A DNA stretch of 39,595 nucleotides from Priapulus caudatus (taxonomy: Eukaryota > Priapulida > Priapulimorpha > Priapulimorphida > Priapulidae), in the NCBI RefSeq assembly GCF_000485595.1, contig NW_014577760.1, forward strand, positions 9,622 to 49,216, in the 5' to 3' direction. A program made the position numbers and the translations under genes. Below, piece by piece: positions 22,201 to 32,434 of the stretch (the stretch's first letter is position 1; every line of letters starts with the position of its first letter). Below the pieces are notes generated by a model. It was not told the DNA's origin. It made no database searches and was given only the letters and a program-made list of their open reading frames with translations.

Positions 22201-24068
22201 CATGGTTCATGTTGAAATTTAATGAGCTTTGTGTATAAATTCTTTACCCTTGTTCCGTGATAGGAAACGTTAGATGCTGGCAGAATCGGCATTGCGTCGC
22301 AAGCATTGGGCATTGCACAGGTAAGTACTATATATAGTTTACACTACTAAACATTTCTTCCGATAATTGTACGTTATAGTTGTTGTATATGTCAAACATT
22401 TTAATGAGGATGCATATTGTAATTTGCTGTGATAGTTCCCTTTCCTAATATCTCTGCAGGCTTCCCTCGATTGTGCTGTTGACTATGCAGGAACAAGACA
22501 GGCCTTTGGAGCTCCGATTGCCAAGCTGCAAGCTATTCAGGTTTTCATATCCTATACCCTCTAATCAATTAATGCATTAGTGTGTAACCAGTATAGATTA
22601 ATCGTGGAAATTCTATAACAATCAGGATTAGAATTAATTGCATTGAATTTAGCTGAGATGTTATTAGTTGGTAATGTGATTCTGTATTTATTATTTGGGA
22701 GTCTGCTGCCTGTATATTTATAACAGATTTTGTTTTTCGACAGATGACATTAGCGAACATGGCTGTGGCGCTAGAATCGGCAAGACTGCTCACTTGGCGT
22801 GCAGCTTCTCTGAAGGATGCTGGGAAGAAATTTACGAAGGAGGCGGCCATGGCTAAGCTGGCTGCATCCGAAGCAGCAACCTTGTGTTCCCACCAGGTAA
22901 GCAGCAACCTTGTGTTCCCACCAGGTAAGCAGCAACCTTGTGTTCCCACCAGGTAAGCAGCAACCTTGTGTTCCCACCAGGTAAGCAGCAACCTTGTGTT
23001 CCCACCAGGTAAGCAGCAACCTTGTGTTCCCACCAGGTAAGTAGTAGGCAACCGTAAATTTCGTACACGTATAGAATTGGGGTCTTTGATGATTTGAACT
23101 ACAAATGGTACTTATATTCAGAGAATGTAGTTTTCAATTGAATCTGATATGAAAAACCTTTTATATCAATTGGCCAAAGTTGGTAAATGAAGAGCATATT
23201 TTTTCTACGTTTGTTACATGCTCTACTGACAACTCTGGCATTATAATATATCCATAAAATAACGATCGAGTATATCTATGGTATAGATAGGTTTGTTGCA
23301 TCACACATTCGTGATATATAAACATGCGGTAAACCTCTACTAGAGGACAGCACGTTACCCTTTTAGTTTCACGTAGATTTATGCATTCAACATATTTCAA
23401 CACCACATATAAGTTTAGGGCCCTGTGGTATAACATGGGACTGCAGGCTTTGAAATTTTAAGACCATACTTTTAAGGATCATTTCTAAAGTATGTGTTGC
23501 GAAAGGTTCACACAAAAGTGACCAATTAGCTAAACCACGATGAGGAGAGAGGGTGATCTCCTTTGAGCGTGAAGCTGGTTTTGGTTGTCATTACTCAGTG
23601 ACCTGACCTTAACCATTGATGACCGTTCCAACCCTCCCATTGCGGAGGGTTGGAGGAGGAGATCGCATTCTGAGTGGTTTAGCTTTTTTAACAAACAAAA
23701 TTAATTACTAAAAACATTTACAAACTCTGTTGTTAGTTAGAAATCTTCTAATGTAATAAATTTATATACATAAGTTCGTATCTTTATCTTTGAAATAAGA
23801 ACCACATATCTTACATGTTATTAATTTATACAGTGTTATTGGTATTACAATTATTACTTGATTGCAATGCAGTGATTTAATGGTCAATTTAACGTATCCG
23901 TCATTCTGTTTGCAGGCTATTCAGGTGTTGGGCGGGATGGGTTACGTAACAGATATGCCTGCAGAGAGGCACTACCGTGACGCTAGAATCACGGAGATCT
24001 ACGAGGGAACCAGCGAGATTCAGAGACTTGTCATAGCCGGTAACCTATTGAAGGAATACGGGCAGTGA
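19224..24068 (+). CDS. ACADS: Short-chain acyl-CoA dehydrogenase, complete 10-exon gene
   Basis: Exons: 19224–19293, 20131–20282, 20676–20825, 21024–21135, 21324–21475, 21819–21989, 22264–22320, 22460–22540, 22744–22896 and 23916–24068, giving 416 residues plus stop. The human enzyme is 412 by memory. Residues 1 to about 25 are a mitochondrial targeting sequence ([16 protein letters not shown]). Family signatures are visible at the exon 4/5 junction (ALSEPGNGSDAG) and in exon 10 ([20 protein letters not shown]). The catalytic base is Glu396 in [10 protein letters not shown]. As in the family, the product should be an FAD-dependent tetrameric matrix enzyme that oxidises short acyl-CoAs and passes electrons to ETF. 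The start was chosen because it alone gives a targeting peptide in phase with exon 2. The exon 9 donor lies in a six-fold 28-bp array. It is head-to-head with an unidentified gene. Confidence 0.95.
19593..19675. mobile_element. Palindromic AT-rich MITE-like element
   Basis: The ends CAGGAGTAAGATAATATA and TATTATCTTACTCCTG are inverted repeats. The interior is built from TAGGATCCTATA palindromes. A 7-bp direct repeat GTATTAT flanks it at 19586–19592 and 19676–19682. In the other copy the related sequence (about 11162–11237) is rearranged beside the haplotype-specific block. Confidence 0.6.
22871..23038 (+). repeat. 28-bp tandem array of 5′ splice sites at ACADS exon 9
   Basis: Six units of 28 bp each contain CCCACCAG|GTAAGCAGC, with candidate donors starting at 22897, 22925, 22953, 22981, 23009 and 23037. 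The first unit is the real exon end, and the others repeat the last 25 exonic bases plus the start of the intron. Splicing from the first donor gives the family reading frame ([10 protein letters not shown]). Use of the second donor shifts the frame, and reading further meets TAA at 22954–22956. Confidence 0.9.
23528..23684 (+). ncRNA. Candidate box C/D snoRNA in the last ACADS intron
   Basis: A perfect 11-bp terminal stem, AGCTAAACCAC with GTGGTTTAGCT, closes a 157-nt segment. Just inside it lie a C-like box ACGATGA (23537–23543, one mismatch to RUGAUGA) and a D box CTGA (23670–23673). Internally there are a D′-like CTGA (23603–23606) and a C′-like TTGATGA (23616–23622), followed by an 11-bp hairpin at 23627–23654. 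An intronic position in a housekeeping gene is typical for such RNAs. I see no flanking target duplication that would favour a transposon. The guide targets are not identified, and the segment is long for this class. Confidence 0.35.
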
Positions 24069-24290
24069 TGTGTGAACGCCGTGGAAGATGGCACGTCTAT
24101 GTGTAATTTTGTTAGTAATTTGGAGTGCGAATTACTGAGAAATCATTTGCCAAAAATCGTCTAGAGCGACTGGACTATATAGCGAAGGCAAAATATTTTG
24201 ATAGCAGCAGTTTGTCAGACATCCATGCTATGCCTGTAATGTGTACATATGGTTATTTTGATTTAATATAATAAAGAGCATTGATAAATA
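24069..24290 (+). other. ACADS 3′ UTR with polyadenylation signal
   Basis: This follows the TGA at 24066–24068. A canonical AATAAA lies at 24270–24275, about 200 bp downstream of the stop, so transcripts should end near 24290. Confidence 0.6.
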
Positions 24291-24349
24291 TGTTGAAATG
24301 GATATGAGCGTAACAAGTTGTTTCATGCACTTTAGGATACTTACTTTCC

Positions 24350-24354
<5 letters not shown>

Positions 24355-24394
<40 letters not shown>

Positions 24395-24535
24395 CCTCCC
24401 CCCTGACTCCCTCCCTCTCATTCCCCCTCCTCTCTCGACCTCCCTTCCTCTCTTCTTTCTCCCGCTCTTTCTCTCTCCCACCTCTCTCTCCCACCTCTCT
24501 CTCCACCCTCTCTTTCTCCCCTCCCTCTCTCACTG
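24355..24535. repeat. CT microsatellite and C/T-rich tract, copy 1
   Basis: A pure CT run (about 24355–24391) grades into CCTCTCTC-type sequence up to about 24535. The Ser/Leu/Pro-rich open frames here are artefacts. The same tract restarts the sequence after the second gap (27185–27362). Confidence 0.9.
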
Positions 24536-24919
24536 TCACTCGCATTCTGACCTTCTTAGTTCTATCTACTACGGTCCAGCCTGCAGTTTTCCCACACATG
24601 CTAGCTGCTACTGGACACGACTGCGGTTACACCAATGTGTTGTTGATGTCCTCACACTCACTACATGCAGCATTAATGACTGTCCCCAGGCACACACATG
24701 TACTTCACCCACGCAAAGCTACGCGTAATACTCCCACTACACTGTCGCTCTACTCTACGGCTAAACTTCCTGGAACGCGCACAATGTTTGTGTATGCGTG
24801 CGACTGACTGAGGGTAAGAAGAAATCTGGACTCTCGCACCATGATAGTGTGCTAAGCCCTAACAAACGAAAGGCACACAGAAACATAAATCACAGTCGCG
24901 GAACGATAAACATTGCCTG

Positions 24920-24992
24920 TGTAACGCTGTATGATCTACGATTATCTGTGCAATAAACTTTATTGGAATTTGAATTTGAATTTGAATTTTGA
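24920..24992 (+). mobile_element. Possible 3′ end of a retroposon with (TTTGAA)n tail, copy 1
   Basis: CTGTGCAATAAACTTTATT is followed by several TTTGAA units and then ordinary sequence. Non-LTR elements of invertebrates often end in such short tail repeats. No reverse-transcriptase frame is present, so it would be a strongly truncated copy. The copy at 27760–27823 is the same insertion on the other haplotype. Confidence 0.35.
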
Positions 24993-24999
24993 GGGTGGT

Positions 25000-25791
25000 G
25001 CGACAGTCACTTGTATGTTTGGTGGTAAGACTGGTTCACCAGGAACGTCCCACATGGCTGTGAACTATCTGACACGCACTTACACTCTAGCTCATAGTGT
25101 CTGCTTTCGAGTTGATGCTGCGACCAAGAATTCCCTGTGAAGTGATCTTCTCATCAACAGATTCTCTCGCAGACGACAGAGTGAGTATAAAAAATAGATT
25201 GAATTCTATAAGTCGCTGTTGGAATCAACAAGCACGTCTTGTGGCACCTACGGGGGACATTTGCACTCAAGTTATTTGCATCAGAGCTGTCAAAAGAGTA
25301 TCGTAAGGAATGGCGTAGAGTTATAGTTGAACTGTTTATAGTTTTTGCTCGGCCCCAGCTCCGTGCTACGCACGTACGAGAGCAACACCCTGTTGCTTCT
25401 CTCAGGGGGGCGGTCGGATTTCACCGCCATCGATCGCAGGTCACTGTCTTTTCACAGTAAATGACACCGACACTTGCGTGTGTGGAGCAGCATCTTTGAG
25501 TGTGAGAGAATGACCGGCTGTGTACACTGATCGCCCCCACCCCCACCCACACCGCTAGCAGCAGGGAGACCAGGGGCCAGGGCAGATGTGCCGCTAGAAA
25601 ATCGGTGAGAACACAGTTTGTGCTCATGACTCGAGGAGTGAGAAAGTGCGGTTATTCGCGCTTGCTAAAACGTTAGCCGTCAATGTTTAGCGTGGAGGCA
25701 AATCTTCGATATTACACATTGTTTTCTTTGAAAGAGCGAAGTACTTAATTTATTGCACTTCTATCTTCAGTTATAACAGGAGGTATCAGTC
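25000..25791. other. SLC5A upstream region, copy 1
   Basis: I see no coding exon here. A splice-acceptor-like TTCTATCTTCAG ends at about 25770, just before the start codon, which suggests that the ATG exon is preceded by a non-coding exon. A GGGGGCGGTCGG segment lies near 25405 and a CCCCCACCCCCACCC run near 25531. Copy 2 is 27830–28658. Confidence 0.4.
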
Positions 25792-27174
25792 ATGGAGGAC
25801 GTCGATTGGAGAGATTTGCTGGTTATAGCTGCATACTTTGTCCTGGTGCTTGCAGTTGGACTGACGGTGAGTCATTTACTATATATGTATGCCATTGCTT
25901 TATATATATATATATATATATATGCGTATGTGTGCGTTCGTGCGTGCATGTGCGTGTGTGTGTGCGTTCGTATCTGAGTGTGTTTTCTAATAGTGCACAT
26001 CTCTTTTCTAGGTCACCTTTCTCGCCAGTAAGCGCAATGTGAAAGGCTACTTCCTGGCTTCCCGGGAGATGCTCTGGCTACCGGTATGATTTTATTTTTA
26101 TTTTTTATTTCATTTTTCTATTCTAGAAACGTACGTTACACAAACAGTTGAAGTGCCATCTGGTATACATACGTACAGTCAAATCTGTGTTAGTGGTTAC
26201 CTCTATAGAACGGACACCTGTCTGTAAGATCATTTTGAGTATCCCTGGAGTAATCTGTCTACAGTGAAACCATCTTTAGAGAATGCATGCATGCCTGCCT
26301 ATGAAGGATGCTTTTGACATTTTACATTGTCAAAAAATATCAAGTAAGTAGTAAGTGCTTTTATACATCGGTTTTTACAGTAAATTACATTTTCGTTACC
26401 AAATAATCACTGATCATTCCATATATAGTTTAGTAATTTAAATTATATAAATAAATAACACTTCTACTACATGCTACGTGGGGAGTGTGGGCTTGCGGGT
26501 AGCTGCAAGAAACAATCGCGTATCGCACGACCGTTGATATATAGACGTTTAGTCTCTCCGTCACGTCAGGCTTCCGTGCAGCTAGAAAGATGCGCCACCT
26601 CGTTACCGCTCGTCTGCCCATCCATCGCTGACTGTGGTTTGTTGTTTGCTCAGGTGGGTGCCTCTCTCTACATGTCCAACATCGGCAGTGAACACTTCAT
26701 AGGACTGGCAGGAACGGGAGCAGCGTCCGGAATAGCCATTGTCATGTTCGAATTCAGCGTGAGTGAAACCGCTCAACCGCTCCATAGCTTCTGGGGTCAT
26801 CAGTAGACTCGCTATGAATCGTTTAGAAGTGGGACAACATTCGCTTTCGTGGCGGGTTCGGAATTTCTAGTAATGTTACGCGTGACTTTGAGAACTGGTG
26901 GGATTTTGGTAGGAATAGCATATAGATTTACACTGTTCTTCCTGTGTAACACGTGCAAGCATGATGTCCCACAATTATTCGCCTCTCTCACTTCGTCGTT
27001 GTTTTTCTAGTCGTTGCTGTCTGTGTTACACGTTGTTGTGCTGGGACGTCGTGCTATGTTCATCGTACGTTTGTTTGTTGTTTTTTTCATTGTTGTTTAC
27101 ATGTTGTTCTCCCTCTGACTGTTGCAGTCAGCAGTGCTGGTCGTCATCCTGGGATGGCTCTTCATGCCCGTGTT
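25792..27174 (+). CDS. SLC5A9-like: Sodium/sugar cotransporter exons 1–4, haplotype copy 1, truncated at the gap
   Basis: Exons 25792–25866, 26012–26083, 26654–26758 and 27128–27174, the last cut by the N gap. The encoded peptides are the same as in the complete copy ([20 protein letters not shown] onward). This is the overlapping end of a contig from the other haplotype and not a second gene: exons 5 to 14 are absent, and introns and upstream sequence match 27185–30134 closely. In this copy the exon 4 acceptor is preceded by one degenerate exon-like unit (about 27010), where copy 2 has two. Confidence 0.85.
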
Positions 27175-27184
27175 NNNNNNNNNN
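27175..27184. other. Assembly gap (10 N) inside SLC5A exon 4
   Basis: Ten N interrupt exon 4 after ...ATGCCCGTGTT. The sequence then restarts in the CT microsatellite that lies upstream of the gene. In the intact copy, exon 4 sits in a tandem array of about 120 bp at the corresponding place. Confidence 0.97.
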
Positions 27185-27221
<37 letters not shown>

Positions 27222-27362
27222 CCTCCCCCCTGACTCCCTCCCTCTCATTCCCCCTCCTCTCTCGACCTCCCTTCCTCTCTTCTTTCTCCCGCTCTTTCTC
27301 TCTCCCACCTCTCTCTCCCCCTCTATCTCCACCCTCTCTTTCTCCCCTCCCTCTCTCACTGT
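27185..27362. repeat. CT microsatellite and C/T-rich tract, copy 2
   Basis: Counterpart of 24355–24535, beginning directly after the gap. Open frames here are artefacts of the repeat. Confidence 0.9.
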
Positions 27363-27759
27363 CACTCGCATTCTCGGGTTATGACCTTCTATCTACTACG
27401 GTCCAGCCTGCAGTTTTTACCACACATGCTAGCTGCTACTGGACACGACTGCGGTTACACCAATGTGTTGTTGATGTCCTCACACTCACTACATGCAGCA
27501 TTAATGACTGTCCCCGGGCACACACATGTGCTTCACGCATGCGAAGCTACGCGTAATACTCCCACTACACTGTCGCTCTACTCTACGACTAAACTTCCTG
27601 GAACGCGCACAATGTTTGTGTACGCGTGCGACTGACTGAGGGTAAGAAGAAATCTGGACTCTCGCACCATTACTGTGTGTGCTAAGCCCTAACAAACGAA
27701 AGGCACACAGAAACATCAATCACTGTCGCGGAACGATAAACATTGCCTGTGTAACGCTG

Positions 27760-27823
27760 TATGATCTACGATTATCTGTGCAATAAACTTTATTTGAATT
27801 TGAATTTGAATTTGAATTTTGAG
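27760..27823 (+). mobile_element. Possible 3′ end of a retroposon with (TTTGAA)n tail, copy 2
   Basis: Same sequence as 24920–24992 on the other haplotype: GTGCAATAAACTTTATTTG followed by TTTGAA units. No coding capacity. Confidence 0.35.
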
Positions 27824-27829
27824 GGTGGT

Positions 27830-28658
27830 GCGACAGTCACTTGTATGTTTGGTGGTAAGACTGGTTCACCAGCAACGTCCCACATGGCTGTGAAATATCT
27901 GACACGCACTTACACTCTAGCTATAGTGTCATAGTGTCTGCTTTCGAGTTGATGCTGCGACCAAGAATTCCCTGTGAAGTGATCTTCTCATCAACAGATT
28001 CTCTCGCAGACGACAGAGTGAGTATAAAAAATAGCTTGACCTCTATAAGTCGCTGTTGGAATCAACAAGCACGTCTTGTGGCACTTACGGGGGACATTTG
28101 CACTCGGTCTAATTAAAGACCACAAGTTATTTGCATCAGAGCTGTCAAAAGAGTATCGTAAGGAATGGCGTAGAGTTATAGTTGAACTGTTTATAGTTTT
28201 TGCTCGGCCCCAGCTCCGTGCTACGCACGTACGAGAGCAACAGCCTGTTGCTTCTCTCAGGGGGGCGGTCGGATTTCACCGCCATCGATCGCAGGTCACT
28301 GTCTTTTCACAGTAAATGACACCGACACTTGCGTGTGTGGAGCAGCATCTTTGAGTGTGAGAGAATGACCGGCTGTGTACACTGATCGCCCCCACCCCCA
28401 CCTCCACCCCCACCCACACCGCTAGCAGCAGGGAGACCAGGGGCCAGGGCAGATGTGCCGCTAGAAAATCGGTGAGAACACAGTTTGTGCTCATGACTCG
28501 AGGAGTGAGAAAGTGCGGTTATTCGCGCTTGCTAAAACGTTAGCCGTCAATTTTTTGCGTGGAGGCAAATCTTCGATATTACACATTGTTTTCTTTGAAA
28601 GAGCGAAGTACTTAATTTATTGCACTTCTATCTTCAGTTATAACAGGAGGTATCAGTC
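27830..28658. other. SLC5A upstream region, copy 2
   Basis: Matches 25000–25791 with small indels, including a 19-bp insertion near 28107 and an enlarged CCCCCACC run near 28390. An acceptor-like TTCTATCTTCAG precedes the start codon, so an upstream non-coding exon is likely. I could not locate its donor. Confidence 0.4.
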
Positions 28659-31600
28659 ATGGAAGACGTCGATTGGAGAGATTTGCTGGTTATAGCTGCA
28701 TACTTTGTCCTGGTGCTTGCAGTTGGACTGACGGTGAGTCATTTACTATATATGTATGCCATTGCTTTATATATATATATGCGTATGTGTACGTGTGCGT
28801 TTGAGCGTGCATGTGCGTGTGTGTGTGCGTTCGTATGTGAGTGTGTTTTCTAATAGTGCACATCTCTTTTCTAGGTCACCTTTCTCGCCAGTAAGCGCAA
28901 TGTGAAAGGCTACTTCCTGGCTTCCCGGGAGATGCTCTGGCTACCGGTATGATTTTATTTTTATTTTTAATTTCATTTTTCTATTAACTCTAGAAACGTA
29001 CGTTACACAAACAGTTGAAGTGCCATCTGGTATACATACATACAGTCAATTCTGTGTTAGTGGTTACCTCTATAGAACGGACACCTGTCTGTAAGAGCAT
29101 TTTGAGTATCCCTGGAGTAGTCTGTCTACAGTGAGACCATCTTTAGAGAATGCATGCATGCCTGCCTATGAAGGATACTTTTGACATTTTAACTTAAATT
29201 ACCTTTATACATCGGTTTTTACAGTAAATTACATTTTCGTTACCAAATAATCACTGATCATTCCATATATAGTTTAGTAATTTAAATTATATAAATAAAT
29301 AACACTTCCACTACACGCTACGTGGGGAGTGTGGGCTTGCGGGTAGCTGCAAGAAACAATCGCGTATCGCACGACCGTTGATATATAGACGTTTATTCTC
29401 TCCGTCACGTCAGGCTTCCGTGCAGCTAGAAAGATGCGCCACCTCGTTACCGCTCGCCTGCCCATCGCTGACTGTGGTTTGTTGTTTGCTCAGGTGGGTG
29501 CCTCTCTCTACATGTCCAACATCGGCAGTGAACACTTCATAGGACTGGCAGGAACGGGAGCAGCGTCCGGAATAGCCATTGTCATGTTCGAATTCAGCGT
29601 GAGTGAAACCGCTCAACCGCTCCATAGCTTCTTGGGTCATCAGTAGACACGCTATGAATCGTTTAGAAGTAGGACAACATTCGCTTTCGTGGCGGGTTCG
29701 GAATTTCTAGTAATGTTACGCGTGACTTTGAGAACTGGTGGGATTTTGGTAGGAATAGCATAGATTTACACTGTTCTTCCTGTGTAACACGTGCAAGCAT
29801 GATGTCCCTCAATTATTCGCCTCTCTCACTTCGTCGTTGTTTTTCTAGTCGTTGCTGTCTGTGTTACGCGTTGTTGTGCTGGGACGTCGTGCTATGTTCA
29901 TCGTACGTTTGTTTGTTGTTTTTGTCATTGTTGTTTACATGTTGTTCTCCCTCTCACTGTTGCAGTTGGCAGTGCTGGTCGTCATGCTGGGATGGCTCTT
30001 CATGCCCGTGTTCATCATATATTTATTTGTTGTTTGTTTGTTGTCGTTATTGTTGTTTACATGTTGTTCTCCCTCTCACTGTTGCAGTCAGCAGTGCTGG
30101 TCGTCATCCTGGGATGGCTCTTCATGCCCGTGTTCATTGCGTCCGGGGTCTACACGATGCCTGGTTACCTGAAGGCAAGGTTCGGAGGCGAGCGCCTACG
30201 CATCTACCTCAGCGTCATCTCCCTGCTGATGTACATCGTCACCAAGATCGCGGTGGGTTGACGATCGTGTCACATACATTGTAATTGAGATCGCGGTGGG
30301 TTGACGATCGTGTCACATACATTGTCGCCAGATTGAGGAGGGCATACAATCTTATCCCGTACGTCGTCACCTAGATTGAGATGGGTTGACAATCATGTCA
30401 CGTACATTGTCATCAAGGTCACCATAGGTCAAGCCAAGGTGTACTACATTTTTGTTTAAGTTACATATTGTGCATGTGTATTTTCCTTGCAGGTGTGCAT
30501 CTATGCTGGAGGTCTGTTCATACAGCTGGCTCTAGGCTGGAACATCTACCTGTGTACCATTGTACTGCTCGCTATCACAGGGGTCTACACCATACTCGGT
30601 ACTCGTGCTTGTGGCGTCATCTATTGCTGTCTTATTAGCTATTCCTGCCACTGGTTATCTTCCTACCTATACTTTCACTGATGGTTCATGGCAATGAAAA
30701 AGTTATGCATATTAGTTTGACTGGTGCTGTGGAAGATCACAATACAAACTTGTTTCGAATGTTTTGCACATGGTTGTATGTATAGTGGTGATTGATTCTA
30801 GATTGGTCATGAATTTGCAGGTGGGCTGACGGCTGTTATCTTCACGGACACACTGCAGTCTGTCATCATGCTTATTGGTGCTGTCGCTCTCACTGTCCTA
30901 GGTAAGCAGTCCACTCTGCGTGTATAGAATGCTGCGTACAGAAATATTCTGTGTATAGAATGAATTTCTTATGTTACTTAGTTGTGCAGTGTTGTTTCAC
31001 TGAACTGCAGTGTGACACACCTGATGCTTTAATTGTCTCGGCAGTAACAACAAATCGGTCTCTTGTGTCTCACCCTGTGTACCCTGCCTACTTACAGGGG
31101 TACATTACATTACGCTGAGAACGTAGAATTGTTCAGCACAAGCAACTGAATTAACCTTTAGTGCGTTCCCAGGTTTCCAGAAGGTGAACGGTCTGGAGGG
31201 ACTGCGGGTGAGCTACCCGGACGCCATCCCGTCAACGGTAGACAACGTGACGTTGTGCGGCGTCCCGCGCGACGACGCCTTCAACTTATTCCGGAGTCTG
31301 ACGACGGGCGACCTGCCCTGGCTCGGTCTCATCCTACAGTCATCGATCGGCTGCATGTGGTACTGGTGCTGCGACCAGGTAAGCATTAGCTGTGACCAGG
31401 TAAGCATTAGCTGTGACCAGGTAAGCATTAGCTGTGACCAGGTAAGCATTAGCTGTGACCAGGTAAGCATTAGCTGTGACCAGGTAGGTAAGTGATTGCT
31501 GTGACGAGATAAACATTATCTGCAGCCAGGTGGTTATTGGCTTATGGCTAGGGCAACCCATGTCGTCGTTAGAGGGCTGACACATTCGTTAGGGATTGAC

Positions 31601-32365
31601 ATAATTGCTAGACAAACCTACGTATAAATTTTCGAATTCTTTCAGGTGATAGTCCAGCGAGCATTGTCGTCGAAGAACCTATCCCACGCGAAAGGTGCTG
31701 CCATCTTGTGTGGATATCTGAAACTGTTGCCTCTCTTCATCATGATTTTCCCAGGCATGATCAGCAGGGTCCTCTTCACAGGTTTGTATTCCTTGTTCTT
31801 CATGTTCTTCTTCTTCTTCTTCTTCTTCTTCTTCTTCTTCTTCTTCTTCTTCTTCTTTATCCCTCACTTGCGAGCTTCCTCTAGGGAAATGCTTTAAAGC
31901 CCTTGCATCAAAAAGTTAAACCTCTAAATACAAGTGCTCTAAGAAGTCTAAAGTTTCAGAGTAATCTATTCTGCTCTAGAGTATTGCACTTCGCCGTCAG
32001 CATCTCTCATAACAAGGCTCACTGCTGCACGTCACAACTGCTTTTCTCAAGGTCACGTCAACGTCACGAGTCGCGATTCGTTACGTGAGTCGTTAGCCGA
32101 TGTGTTGCTCTATTCCGTCATGATATTATTATAATGTCTATTCCACACAGAGGAGGTCGCCTGCGCAGACCCGGACGTGTGCATGGAGGCGTGTGGGAAC
32201 CCAGCAAGCTGTAGCAACATCGCCTACCCTAAGCTCGTCCTCAGCATTATGCCTATAGGTGAGAGAGGGGCGAAGAAGGAAGAGAAGGAAGATGAGGGGG
32301 AAGACTGGGAAAGAGAGTGAGAATGAGAAAGAGAGAGATAGAATGAGAGACAGTGAGAAAGAGAG

Positions 32366-32434
<69 letters not shown>

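Noticed and set aside
22871-23038. CRISPR-like regular repeats
   Set aside because: The units abut with no spacers and sit at an exon boundary of a eukaryotic gene, so this is a tandem array and not a CRISPR.
10045-24068. Two ACADS paralogues in tandem
   Set aside because: Intron and intergenic sequence match as well as the exons, the first copy ends inside an exon at a fixed-size gap, and exon 10 exists once. Haplotype overlap explains this better.
24298-24807. ORF with a Ser/Leu/Pro run in the CT-rich tract
   Set aside because: It is produced by the CT microsatellite and then continues without any protein-like features. The minus-strand Arg/Glu string is its mirror.
29852-30172. 106-codon hydrophobic ORF as a separate membrane protein
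   Set aside because: It reads the tandem exon-4-like units in the wrong frame for the real exon, and the resemblance between its segments comes from the DNA repeat.
31646-31897. ORF with a poly-Phe run
   Set aside because: Only 31646–31781 is exon 8. The Phe run is the TTC microsatellite in the following intron, after a good donor at 31782.
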